From: Gammaproteobacteria bacterium
Lineage (GTDB): Bacteria; Pseudomonadota; Gammaproteobacteria; Steroidobacterales; Steroidobacteraceae
Assembly (NCBI GenBank): GCA_024642505.1
Contig: JAHEAZ010000012.1
Span: 1-52,932, forward strand
Reading direction: 5' to 3'
DNA length: 52,932 nucleotides
In this document: in pieces, positions 33,935-41,980 of the stretch
Position numbering within the stretch: the stretch's first letter is position 1
How the letters are laid out: every line of letters begins with the position of its first letter
Position numbers and translations under genes: made by a program
The notes under the pieces: model-generated
Seen by the model: the letters and a program-made list of their open reading frames with translations, nothing else
Told to the model about the DNA's origin: nothing
Database searches by the model: none

Positions 33935-35277
33935 GCGGGCGTGGCGAGCGCGCGCAGTACGCCGCGGGCCTTGGCGCGAGTCTCGTCGAGTTCACGTTCC
34001 GGGTCCGAATCGGCAACGATCCCGGCACCGGCCCTGAGCACCGCAACACCGTCCTGCAACGTCAACGTGCGGATCAGGATATTGACGTCGAGGTCACCAT
34101 CGAGACCGAGATATCCCATCGATCCAGTATAGGCGCCCCTGCCCTCGCCCTCGAGATCGCCGATCAGTTGCATGCACCGGACCTTGGGGCAGCCGGTGAT
34201 CGTCCCGCCGGGGAACATCGCGCGCAGTACCGCTGCTGGCGTCGCATCGACGCGCAGCCTGCCCCGCACGTTCGAGACGATGTGGTGTACGTGGGCAAAG
34301 CTCTCGATGCTCATGACCTCGTCTACCTCGACCGTCCCGGGCTCACACAGGCGCCCCAGGTCGTTGCGCTCGAGGTCGATGAGCATGACGTGCTCGGCCC
34401 GCTCCTTGGGATGGCCGATCAGCTCGTTCATGGCTTCGCTATCTGCGCTGCCGGTTCTTGGACGGGTGCCTGCGATGGGACGTGTCTCGATAGTCCGGCC
34501 GCGCACACTCACCAACCGCTCCGGCGAACTCGACAGGATCGCCTGGGCACCCAGGTCAGCGATGCCGGCAAACGGGCCGGGATTGGCCTGGCGCAACAGG
34601 CGATACAGCAACGCCGGGGTGCAATCGCCGGGGACGACGGCCTTCCACTTGCGCGACAGGTTGGCCTGGTAGATATCGCCGGCGGCAATATGCTCAAGCG
34701 CATGATTGACTGCGGAGCGAAAAAAGCAAGGATCCTCTTCCTCGACTTCCAGTTCGATGCTGCACAGCTCGTCGTCGCCGTCCCTGACGGACAGGTCGGC
34801 GACAACCTGACGCACGAAGCCCGCAGCGACGGGCTCGGCGAGCGCAACCGTTTCGCCAGTCTGGTGATCGTGAATGAGCGCGGCATGCATTCGCCAGGCC
34901 AGGGCCGTCAATCCGGGGGGCGCCGCCGGAAGCCGCAAGCTGGGTTCGATCTGTCCGGCCAGCTCGTAGCCAAGCAACAGGAACCATCCGCCCGCGAATG
35001 GCCAGCCCGTCGTGTTGCTGGTTCTTTCCGACGACCACCAGGCGTCCAGTCGTGGCAGGAAGGTGGCGCCCTCGCCCGGGCCGCGGAGGCCGCTGGCATC
35101 TAGCTCCAGTCGCTCTCCCGGCGCTCCCAGCAACAGCGTGTAGCGCCCCTGCGGACCGCCAGCCGCCGCGCTTTCGAGCAGAATCGGATAGCGGTCCGGG
35201 TGACGGCCGTGCAGGGCGAGCATGACGTCGCCGGCCCGGCCATCGAGCTGGATTGGGTCAATCAGGCAGCCTTTCAT
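33931..35277 (-). CDS. pabB: Aminodeoxychorismate synthase component I
   Basis: A 448-residue chorismate-binding enzyme that adds ammonia to chorismate. Core motifs are DIYQANLSRKW, SSSPERLVSV, RPIAGTRPRTG, NDLGRLCEPGTVEVDE, GGTITGCPKVRCMQLI and YTGSMGYLG. The position of the active-site Lys in E. coli PabB (PIKGT) is Ala here (A269 in PIAGT), as in anthranilate synthase TrpE. Context with pabC still favours PabB. The ATG at 35277 has GGGCGGT in front. It is placed between fabF and pabC, where many relatives have no pabB. The amidase partner pabA is not in the window. Confidence 0.87.
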   Translation of the reverse strand: MKGCLIDPIQLDGRAGDVMLALHGRHPDRYPILLESAAAGGPQGRYTLLLGAPGERLELDASGLRGPGEGATFLPRLDAWWSSERTSNTTGWPFAGGWFLLLGYELAGQIEPSLRLPAAPPGLTALAWRMHAALIHDHQTGETVALAEPVAAGFVRQVVADLSVRDGDDELCSIELEVEEEDPCFFRSAVNHALEHIAAGDIYQANLSRKWKAVVPGDCTPALLYRLLRQANPGPFAGIADLGAQAILSSSPERLVSVRGRTIETRPIAGTRPRTGSADSEAMNELIGHPKERAEHVMLIDLERNDLGRLCEPGTVEVDEVMSIESFAHVHHIVSNVRGRLRVDATPAAVLRAMFPGGTITGCPKVRCMQLIGDLEGEGRGAYTGSMGYLGLDGDLDVNILIRTLTLQDGVAVLRAGAGIVADSDPERELDETRAKARGVLRALATPA

Positions 35278-35293
35278 ACCGCCCGCGCGGCCG

Positions 35294-36538
35294 TCAGCGA
35301 ACCGCGCGGAATATGACCGTGCCGTTAGTGCCACCGAATCCGAACGAGTTGGAGGCTGCCACCGCGATCGGCATCTGCCGGGCCGTATGCGGCACATAAT
35401 CCAGGTCGCAACCCTCGTCCGGGTTGTCCAGGTTGATGGTCGGCGGGGCGACCTGGTCGCGTATGGCCAGGATACAGAAGATCGCCTCGGCGACGCCCGC
35501 GGCGCCCAGCAGGTGTCCGGTCATGGACTTTGTCGAACTGATCGCGACGCGGGAAGAGTGCTCCCCAAAGGCACGCTTGATTGCGACGGTTTCCGCCAGG
35601 TCGCCCAGGACGGTGGAGGTCGCGTGTGCATTGATGTAGTCGACGTCGTCCGGGTTGCAGGCTGCGTCCTTCAACGCGTTGACCATCGATCGACGCGCGC
35701 CGTCGCCGTCCTCCGGCGGTGTCGTAATGTGGTGTGCGTCCCCGCTCATGCCAAAGCCGATCAATTCGGCGTAGATGTTGGCACCTCGCGCCCTGGCGTG
35801 ATCGTATTCCTCGAGCACCACGGCACCCGCGCCGTCTGCCATGACGAAGCCATCGCGGTCGCGGTCCCAGGGGCGGCTGGCACGCTCAGGGGCGTCGTTG
35901 CGCGTCGAGACCGCCTTGGCCTGGCAAAAGCCACCGACCGCCAGCGGTGTCTCCGCCATCTCGGCACCGCCGGCGACTATAACGTCGGCATCGCCGTACT
36001 GGATCGTGCGCATGCCAAGCCCGATGGCGTGGGTGGACGTGGTGCAGGCAGTGACGACTGCCAGATTGGGCCCATGGATGCGGAACATCATCGACAGGTG
36101 CCCAGAGATCATGTTGATGATGCTCGAGGGAATGAACAGCGGCGAGATCTTGCGGTGGGAGTGGCCCTCGAGGTAGCGGGCGTTGTTATCCTCGATGGTC
36201 GCCAGGCCGCCGATGCCCGCGCCGAATACCAGCCCGATCCTTTCCCGGTTGCCGTCGTTGATTTCCAGCCCGCAGTCGCGGATCGCCTGGACGCCAGCCG
36301 CGACGCCATACTGCATGAAAGGATCCATGCGCCTGGCGTCCTTCGGCGAGAAGTAGTCGTCGTGACTGAATCCCTTCAGTCCCCCGATAAAATGCACCGG
36401 AAAGCTGCTGGCATCGAAACGGGTTATCGGCCCGATACCACTGCGGCCGGCGAGGATGTTTTCCCAGGCCGAGGCGACTGTACAGCCTACCGGCGTTAGC
36501 AGCCCCAGACCGGTAACGACAACGCGACGCTTGCTCAA
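35294..36538 (-). CDS. fabF: Beta-ketoacyl-ACP synthase II
   Basis: A 414-residue condensing enzyme that extends acyl chains on acyl carrier protein. The Cys-His-His triad is C165 (TACTTSTHA), H305 (NAHATST) and H342 (SMTGHLLG). GFGGTNG is at the C-terminus. The start is a TTG at 36538 with GAGGA seven to eight bases upstream, and it begins SKRRVVVTGLG exactly as in homologues. A very stable hairpin lies between acpP and this gene. Part of the fab operon; product is fatty acid synthesis type II. Confidence 0.96.
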   Translation of the reverse strand: MSKRRVVVTGLGLLTPVGCTVASAWENILAGRSGIGPITRFDASSFPVHFIGGLKGFSHDDYFSPKDARRMDPFMQYGVAAGVQAIRDCGLEINDGNRERIGLVFGAGIGGLATIEDNNARYLEGHSHRKISPLFIPSSIINMISGHLSMMFRIHGPNLAVVTACTTSTHAIGLGMRTIQYGDADVIVAGGAEMAETPLAVGGFCQAKAVSTRNDAPERASRPWDRDRDGFVMADGAGAVVLEEYDHARARGANIYAELIGFGMSGDAHHITTPPEDGDGARRSMVNALKDAACNPDDVDYINAHATSTVLGDLAETVAIKRAFGEHSSRVAISSTKSMTGHLLGAAGVAEAIFCILAIRDQVAPPTINLDNPDEGCDLDYVPHTARQMPIAVAASNSFGFGGTNGTVIFRAVR

Positions 36539-36578
36539 GGCATTTCCTCAGCCGTCCCGAGGAGTAGGCGACGGACAC

Positions 36579-36615
36579 GCGACGGGCCCCGGCCGCCGGG
36601 GCCGGGGCCCGTCGC
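36579..36615 (-). promoter_or_regulatory. 16-bp perfect hairpin between acpP and fabF
   Basis: The arms at 36579-36594 and 36600-36615 are perfectly complementary over 16 base pairs, nearly all G-C, with a five-base loop GCCGG. It begins ten bases after the acpP stop and ends 40 bases before the fabF TTG. On the minus strand no U-tract follows, so it is not a classical terminator. It may pause transcription or protect the 3' end of a short, abundant acpP message from exonucleases. Both are inference. Confidence 0.6.
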
Positions 36616-36624
36616 TGGTATCGA

Positions 36625-36867
36625 TCAGGTCTTGGACTGGTGCTCGACGATGTAGTCGACCGCCTGCTGCACCGTGGTGATCTTTTCGGCGTCCTCGTCG
36701 GGGATCTCGGTCTCGAACTCCTCCTCGAGCGCCATGACGAGCTCGACCGTATCCAGTGAGTCGGCCCCCAGATCGTCGACAAAGGAGGCGTCATTGGTGA
36801 CTTCCTCTTCCTTCACACCGAGTTGCTCGGCGACGATCTTCTTCACCCTTTCTTCGACTGTGCTCAT
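36625..36867 (-). CDS. acpP: Acyl carrier protein
   Basis: An 80-residue acidic carrier protein that holds growing acyl chains on 4'-phosphopantetheine. The attachment Ser is S37 in [12 protein letters not shown], and the protein is almost identical in layout to E. coli AcpP ([22 protein letters not shown]). The ATG at 36867 gives the classic MSTVEERV start. A gap of 156 bases to fabG allows its own promoter; an AT-rich stretch and a TAGAAT -10-like element lie there. The gene is followed by the strong hairpin. Confidence 0.98.
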   Translation of the reverse strand: MSTVEERVKKIVAEQLGVKEEEVTNDASFVDDLGADSLDTVELVMALEEEFETEIPDEDAEKITTVQQAVDYIVEHQSKT

Positions 36868-37023
36868 CTTGGTAATTGTCCTGTGAGTTCCTGGGTTACC
36901 CGCCGGCACGGGAGCCGGAAGCGGGGCGCCATTCTAAGTAAACCCGCCAGCGGTCGCTAGCTGTCGAGTGGTATGCCGTATGTTTTTCTTTTGCAAATAA
37001 GGAGTTATGTGACTGCCGCTGGC

Positions 37024-37779
37024 TCATGGCATATGCATTCCGCCGTTGATATTGAGCGTTTCGCCCGTGATCCAGGACGCGCCGGGGGACGCCAGGAAAG
37101 CCACAGCCGCGGCAATATCGCCTGGGGCCCCGAGGCGGCCAAGGGGGATCTGCGCTGCCAGGGCCAGGCGCTGGTCTTCCGGGAGGCTGCGCGTCATGTC
37201 AGTCTCGATAAAGCCCGGCGCGACCACGTTGACCGTGATGCCCCGTGAGGCAACCTCCTGGGCCAGCGACCGGCTGAAGCCTATGATCCCGGCCTTGGCG
37301 GCGCTGTAGTTGGCCTGGCCGGCGTTGCCGATCAGCCCGACCACTGAGGCGATATTGATGATGCGCCCCTTGTGCGCCTTCATCATGCCGCGCAGCACCC
37401 TCTTGCAAAGACGAAAAGCCCCGGTCAGATTGGTATTCATGACTGCGTCCCAGTCCTCCTGCCTCATCCTGAGCAGCAGGTTGTCGCGAGTGATACCAGC
37501 GTTGTTGACCAGGATGGTGACCGGCCCCTCGCCAGACTCCACCTCATTCAAGGCGGCATCGCAGCTCGCCGGATCACCAACATCCAGCACTACGCCCCGG
37601 CCGGCAAGCCCCTCTTCGCGAAACATCAAGTCGATGTCGGCCACGCCGCCGGCGCCCGTCGCCGAACCGACGACCGTCGCGCCGAGCCGTGCAAGCTGGA
37701 GCGCAATCTCCCGTCCGATTCCTCGCGAGGCGCCCGTGACCAGCGCCACCTCCCCTGCCAGGGTTCCCTGATCCGTCAT
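37024..37779 (-). CDS. fabG: 3-oxoacyl-ACP reductase
   Basis: A 251-residue NADPH-dependent SDR that reduces 3-oxoacyl-ACP. The cofactor loop TGASRGIG is at residues 15-22, followed by NNAG and the active Ser145, Tyr158 (NYSAAKAG) and Lys162. It ends with the typical LNINGGMHMP. The ATG at 37779 has a full GGAGGTGA site. It overlaps the fabD stop by four bases. Confidence 0.97.
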   Translation of the reverse strand: MTDQGTLAGEVALVTGASRGIGREIALQLARLGATVVGSATGAGGVADIDLMFREEGLAGRGVVLDVGDPASCDAALNEVESGEGPVTILVNNAGITRDNLLLRMRQEDWDAVMNTNLTGAFRLCKRVLRGMMKAHKGRIINIASVVGLIGNAGQANYSAAKAGIIGFSRSLAQEVASRGITVNVVAPGFIETDMTRSLPEDQRLALAAQIPLGRLGAPGDIAAAVAFLASPGASWITGETLNINGGMHMP

Positions 37780-38723
37780 GCTTCACCTCCAGCACAGCCG
37801 GCCAGGGCCGAGGCCAGCGTATCTGCACCGTCGATCGTGAACACGGCCAGGTTGCGGCCCCCCTCCACGCGACGGACGAGGCCCGCGAGCACCTTTCCCG
37901 GCCCGGCCTCGACGACATGGGTAGTGCCGGCCGCGATGATCGCGGCCACGATCGACGACCAGCGCACGGGGTTGAAGAGCTGGCGATACAGCCCGTCGCG
38001 GATCACCTGCGGTGAATCGTGCCAGGTCGCGTCGAAGGCGTAGACGGGCAGCCGCGGCGCACAAATGTCGACCTCGCGTAGACGTTCGCGCAGCTGTTCC
38101 GCGGCCGGTTTCATCAGTGGGCTGTGGAAGGGACCCGACACGGGGAGCGGCACAGTGCGCTTCGCGCCACGGGCCCGGCAGGCCGTGGCGGCGCGGTCGA
38201 CGGCCGCAGCCGTACCCGCAATCGCCACCTGGCCAGGAGAGTTGTAGTTGGCCGCAACCACCACGCCTTCCTGCGACGCCTCCGCACAGGCCGCTTCAAC
38301 TTCCGCGTCGGCCAACCCGAGAATGGCCGCCATCGCACCCTGGCCAGCGGGGACGGCCTGTTGCATGACGCGGCCCCGGAACTGCACCAGCGCGACTGCC
38401 GCCGAATAATCGATCGCGCCGGCACAAACCAGCGCCGTGATCTCTCCCAGGCTGTGACCCGCCATCAGCGCGGGCGGCTGGCCGTCACGAGCGCACCAGG
38501 CTCGCCACGCGGCGGTGCCGGCTGCCAGCAGGGCCGGCTGTGTTCGCTCGGTCGAATTGAGCTGGTCCTCGGGCCCTTCCTGGCACAAGCGCCAGAGGTC
38601 GTAGCCGAGGACGGTCGAAGCCTCGTCGAAGGTCGAGCGAACCACCGGCTCGGCCTGGGCGAGCGTAGCCAGCATTCCCACCGACTGCGAACCCTGGCCG
38701 GGAAATACGAAGGCTGATTTCAA
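37776..38723 (-). CDS. fabD: Malonyl-CoA:ACP transacylase
   Basis: A 315-residue enzyme that loads malonate on acyl carrier protein. The nucleophile is S91 in AGHSLGE and the base is H200 in SGPFHSPLM; FVFPGQGSQ opens the protein. The start is a TTG at 38723, with GGGAG seven bases upstream. A perfect TATAAT lies 30 bases upstream, which places a short leader before this start. It is the first gene of the operon here: the usual upstream plsX and fabH are absent and gspG lies across the gap in the other direction. Confidence 0.96.
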   Translation of the reverse strand: MKSAFVFPGQGSQSVGMLATLAQAEPVVRSTFDEASTVLGYDLWRLCQEGPEDQLNSTERTQPALLAAGTAAWRAWCARDGQPPALMAGHSLGEITALVCAGAIDYSAAVALVQFRGRVMQQAVPAGQGAMAAILGLADAEVEAACAEASQEGVVVAANYNSPGQVAIAGTAAAVDRAATACRARGAKRTVPLPVSGPFHSPLMKPAAEQLRERLREVDICAPRLPVYAFDATWHDSPQVIRDGLYRQLFNPVRWSSIVAAIIAAGTTHVVEAGPGKVLAGLVRRVEGGRNLAVFTIDGADTLASALAGCAGGEA

Positions 38724-38752
38724 CGGTTGCTCCCGTGGATTGGCGACCGGGG

Positions 38753-38758
38753 ATTATA
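38753..38758 (-). promoter_or_regulatory. -10 element of the fab operon promoter
   Basis: Perfect TATAAT on the minus strand, 30 bases before the fabD TTG. The -35 region (about 38776-38781) is weak, which could mean that an activator is used. The element supports the TTG start because the leader would be only some 23 bases long. Confidence 0.5.
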
Positions 38759-38887
38759 GGCGGAGCCCACCTGGGTACGGGGAGCGTCCCCTCGCGAGCG
38801 GCCCGGCGGGCCGGCCAGGTCGAAATCCTGCCGAGACTTCAGCCTGCCGACGCAAGCCCGGGGAACCGGGGGTGGCGAAATGTGGTC

Positions 38888-38896
38888 TGGTATCAT
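38888..38896 (+). promoter_or_regulatory. Extended -10 promoter upstream of gspG
   Basis: TGG-TATCAT forms an extended -10 element (TGn plus TATCAT at 38891-38896) about 49 bases before the gspG ATG. No good -35 element is visible, as is normal for extended -10 promoters. It would drive the whole gspG-N unit. Confidence 0.4.
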
Positions 38897-38944
38897 GGAA
38901 GCCCGCAAGAGCGCTCCCCGCTCGCGCCTGTCTTGGAGTCCCGA

Positions 38945-39382
38945 ATGCGCCCAGCCTGCCGGTCCGAACGCGGTTTCACGCTGATAGAGATCATGGTCGT
39001 CATGGTCATCATAGCCATTCTGGGCGCGCTGATCGGACCACAGATCCTTGGCCGGGTCGACGAAGCCCGGGTGACCAAGGCCCAGGCCGACATTCGCACG
39101 CTAGGCACGTCGCTGGACTTGTATCGCATGGACAATTTCCAGTACCCCTCCACTGACCAGGGCCTCGACGCTCTCGTACGCAAGCCCGACGACCCGTCGG
39201 TCCGCAACTGGAAAGAAGGCGGCTACGTCCAGAAGTTGTCGAAGGATCCCTGGGGCAATGACTATCAGTACCTGTTTCCGGGCACGCGCGGCGGCACGTA
39301 CGACCTGTACTCCTATGGCGCCGACGGCCAGCCGGGCGGCGAAGGGAACGATGCGGACGTCGGCAACTGGAACGTAGAGTGA
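38945..39382 (+). CDS. gspG: Type II secretion major pseudopilin GspG
   Basis: A 145-residue main subunit of the secretion pseudopilus. The prepilin peptidase site is ERG|FTLIEIMVV, with Glu at position +5 and a long hydrophobic helix. The C-terminus has the Gly/Asp-rich calcium-binding loop YSYGADGQPGGEGNDADVGNW. The ATG at 38945 with GGAG upstream gives a ten-residue leader. It is the first gene of an eight-gene run (gspG to gspN), but gspC, D, E and F are not in the window. Confidence 0.97.
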   Translation: MRPACRSERGFTLIEIMVVMVIIAILGALIGPQILGRVDEARVTKAQADIRTLGTSLDLYRMDNFQYPSTDQGLDALVRKPDDPSVRNWKEGGYVQKLSKDPWGNDYQYLFPGTRGGTYDLYSYGADGQPGGEGNDADVGNWNVE

Positions 39383-39400
39383 TCCGAAGGCAGGCCTGAC

Positions 39401-39937
39401 GTGCCTCTGCCGAGACCGACTGTCTCTACGCCGCAGCGCGGCTTCACGCTGATCGAATTGCTGGTGGTGGTCGTGATCGTCGGCCTGATGGCGGCCGTCA
39501 TCACCGTCGCAGTCGGTGCGCTGGGTGGTGACAGCGAGATCCAGGATGAGGCGACTCGCCTGACCGATGTCGTCGCGGTCGCACTGGAAACGGCCGAGCT
39601 GGAGGGCCGTGACTACGGCCTGCGACTGGAGGCCGGGGGTTACGAGGTCATGGTGTTCGACGGGCGTCGTGGCTGGGCAGCCGTACTGGGCGATCGCTGG
39701 TTCGAGAATCATCCATTGCCGCCCGGTCTGGCGATCTCGCTTGAGGCGGAGGGGCGGCGTGTCTTGCTGCGCAAACCCGAGACACCCGAGACTCGCTTGC
39801 CGCAGGTGATTGCTTTTGCGAGCGGTGACGTCACTCCCTACCGGATAACGTTTACCCGCTCGAGCAGCGGAGCGACGGTGACGCTCGCCGGTGCGGCGGA
39901 CGGCAGCATCGAGGTCCTTGGTGACAATGCGGGATAA
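39401..39937 (+). CDS. gspH: Type II secretion minor pseudopilin GspH
   Basis: A 178-residue minor pseudopilin. The cleavage site is PQRG|FTLIELLVVVV. The body has alternating strands such as DYGLRLEAGGYEVMVFDGRRGW and VIAFASGDVTPYRITF, typical of GspH. The start is a GTG at 39401, 18 bases after gspG. Its stop overlaps the gspI start. Position between gspG and gspI fixes the name. Confidence 0.92.
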   Translation: MPLPRPTVSTPQRGFTLIELLVVVVIVGLMAAVITVAVGALGGDSEIQDEATRLTDVVAVALETAELEGRDYGLRLEAGGYEVMVFDGRRGWAAVLGDRWFENHPLPPGLAISLEAEGRRVLLRKPETPETRLPQVIAFASGDVTPYRITFTRSSSGATVTLAGAADGSIEVLGDNAG

Positions 39938-40451
39938 ACGCCATCAGCTGGGTTTCACGCTGATCGAGGTCGTCGTCGCGATGGCTGTGGTGGCGCTCGG
40001 CATGATGGCGGTATTTCGTGTCGTACACGACACCGTCAACAATTCCGCCTACCTGCGCGACCGCACGCTCGCCACCTGGATCGGCGACAACAGATTGGTG
40101 GAAATGCGCCTTGCGTCCGAGCTGCCGTCGATCGACGAGACCGAAGGTGAGGTCGAGTTCGCGAACCAACGCTGGCGCTGGAAGGCGAATGTCTCGCAAA
40201 CTCCGGTTGACGACCTGCGCAGGATCGACATACGTGTCAGGCGGGAAGGCGACTCCGAGGACAGCGCGCTGGCAGAAGTCAGCGGCTTTGTCGGCGCGGT
40301 CGCCATGGCCACCCCAGCATCAGCCACATTGTGGAATGGCTCGATCAGCGCCGACGTCGATGGCGATGCAGACGACGGGGCGAATCCCAATCGCCCATTG
40401 GGCACTCGCCCGTCACGACCGCCCAAGGGCGGCGACGATGAGGACGAATGA
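39921..40451 (+). CDS. gspI: Type II secretion minor pseudopilin GspI
   Basis: A 176-residue minor pseudopilin that would form the pseudopilus tip with GspJ and GspK. The cleavage site is HQLG|FTLIEVVVAMAVVALGMMAVF. The start could be GTG at 39921 with GAGG six bases upstream (used here) or ATG at 39927. It overlaps gspH. The C-terminal tail is unusually long and Asp/Pro/Gly-rich (ADVDGDADDGANPNRP and PPKGGDDEDE), longer than in the usual GspI of about 120-130 residues. Confidence 0.9.
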   Translation: MTMRDKRHQLGFTLIEVVVAMAVVALGMMAVFRVVHDTVNNSAYLRDRTLATWIGDNRLVEMRLASELPSIDETEGEVEFANQRWRWKANVSQTPVDDLRRIDIRVRREGDSEDSALAEVSGFVGAVAMATPASATLWNGSISADVDGDADDGANPNRPLGTRPSRPPKGGDDEDE

Positions 40452-41056
40452 GGCGCGCGCGGGGTTTCACGCTGATCGAGGTGCTGGTCGCCACCGTGAT
40501 CCTGGCGATCCTGTCGATCATGGCCAACCGCGGTGTAGCCGAGACCCGGCTCGCAGTGGAGCGCACCCGCGAGCACATGACTCGCGTTCGCGAAGTGCAA
40601 CGGGCGGTGACACTGATCACCACGGATTTCCGCCAGCTCGCACCGCGGCCGGTACGTCAGCTGGTCGGCGACGGCTACCGACCAGCCTTGCAGCGCGACC
40701 CCAATACGATCGACCTGGCCGAACTGTCGCGGCAAGGCTGGTCCAACACCATTGGAACGCCACGGGGCACCGTGCAACGGGTTACGTATCTACTCGAGGG
40801 CACCACATTGGTCCGGCGGAACTGGATCGTTGCCGATGCCACGCTGGCGAGCCAGCCCCTCTCCCGCGATCTGCTCACCAACGTTGAGTCGGTCGAGATC
40901 CGCTACCTGAATTCCGGTCGCGAGTGGCAGAGTGAGTGGCCGCCGCTCGGGGCGGCGCCCGAAATCGCGTTGCGCCTGCGCCCGCTGGCGGTGGAGATCC
41001 TGATCGTCCTTTCCGACTATGGAGAGATCCGGCGCGTCATCGAGGTGCCGGGATGA
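40448..41056 (+). CDS. gspJ: Type II secretion minor pseudopilin GspJ
   Basis: A 202-residue minor pseudopilin. The cleavage site is RARG|FTLIEVLVATVILAILS. The body has the GspJ-like RVTYLLEGTTLVRRNW strand pair and ESVEIRYLNSGREW. The ATG overlaps the gspI stop by four bases (ATGA), so translation is coupled. It also overlaps gspK by four bases. It would sit under GspK at the tip. Confidence 0.95.
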   Translation: MRRARGFTLIEVLVATVILAILSIMANRGVAETRLAVERTREHMTRVREVQRAVTLITTDFRQLAPRPVRQLVGDGYRPALQRDPNTIDLAELSRQGWSNTIGTPRGTVQRVTYLLEGTTLVRRNWIVADATLASQPLSRDLLTNVESVEIRYLNSGREWQSEWPPLGAAPEIALRLRPLAVEILIVLSDYGEIRRVIEVPG

Positions 41057-41976
41057 GGCAGCGGGGAGTTGCGTTGATCATGGCGGTGGTGCTGGTGGCG
41101 ATTGCCACCGTACTGGCCGTTCGGGTAGGAACGGACGCGGCACTCGATCTCAGGCGCACCGCGGGCATCGGCGCGCTCAACCAGGGCTGGGAAGTGGCGC
41201 TGGGTGCCGAGGCATGGGCAGCGGAGATCCTGAACGACGATCTCGGTGACTCCGAAACTGACAATCTGGCCGAGGATTGGGCGCAACCCGTTCCACCACT
41301 GCCGATCGACGGTGGAAGTATCGAAGGCTCGCTCGAAGACATGCAGGCGAGGTTCAACGTCAACAACCTGTTGCAGCCCGACGGCTCGATCGACGAGGCC
41401 AGCCTCGAGCGGTTCAAGGAACTGTTGCGACTCGCCGATGTAGACCAGCGCTGGGCAGGGGCGCTGGCCGACTGGCTGGACGCCGACACGGTCGATACAT
41501 TTCCGGATGGAGCGGAGGACGGCGTCTACATCGGCCAGTCGCCGCCATACCGCACGGCAAACGGGCCGATCACCACTACGTCCGAGCTGCTTGCCCTGCC
41601 CGGCTTTTCCCTGGAGGATTACACGCGCCTCAGGCCGCACATTGCCGCCCTGCCAGTTGGCAGCCGCATCAACGTCTGCACGGCGACGCCGCTGGTGCTG
41701 GCGGCACTGGTGCGGGGCGGAACAGACTTTGGCGACGCGGATGCACTTTCGCGTAATCGTACTGACGGCTGTTTTCCGACACTCGAGGACTTGCGCGCAA
41801 CCCTGGGAGACGAGCAGTTTCAGGCCCTGCGCGAGTCGGTTGCAGAAAACACCAACTGGTTTCGCTTGCTTACAACCGTCAGTATTGGCACCTCGCAACT
41901 CACGCTGTACAGTCTGCTGGAACGGAACAATGCCGGTGGTGTCCGGGCGGTTGTTCGGTCGATAGGAACCGAGTGA
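41053..41976 (+). CDS. gspK: Type II secretion minor pseudopilin GspK
   Basis: A 307-residue large minor pseudopilin expected at the pseudopilus tip. The processing site QRG|VALIMAVVLVAIATVLA has no Glu at position +5, the usual sign of GspK. The middle carries FNVNNLLQPDG and the domain SELLALPGFSLEDYTRLRPHIAALP with a helix-hairpin-helix-like part. The ATG at 41053 overlaps the gspJ stop by four bases. Length matches the family. Confidence 0.96.
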   Translation: MRQRGVALIMAVVLVAIATVLAVRVGTDAALDLRRTAGIGALNQGWEVALGAEAWAAEILNDDLGDSETDNLAEDWAQPVPPLPIDGGSIEGSLEDMQARFNVNNLLQPDGSIDEASLERFKELLRLADVDQRWAGALADWLDADTVDTFPDGAEDGVYIGQSPPYRTANGPITTTSELLALPGFSLEDYTRLRPHIAALPVGSRINVCTATPLVLAALVRGGTDFGDADALSRNRTDGCFPTLEDLRATLGDEQFQALRESVAENTNWFRLLTTVSIGTSQLTLYSLLERNNAGGVRAVVRSIGTE

Positions 41977-41980
41977 ATTC

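Noticed and set aside
35222-36499. A 425-codon plus-strand open frame opposite fabF.
   Set aside because: fabF is complete with its catalytic triad on the other strand, and the frame shows no recognisable domain.
38760-38890. GC-rich leader of gspG containing GACGCAAGCCCGGGG, reminiscent of a c-di-GMP (GEMM) or cobalamin riboswitch.
   Set aside because: The other conserved blocks of these riboswitches and a matching stem arrangement are missing; the resemblance is to a few bases only.
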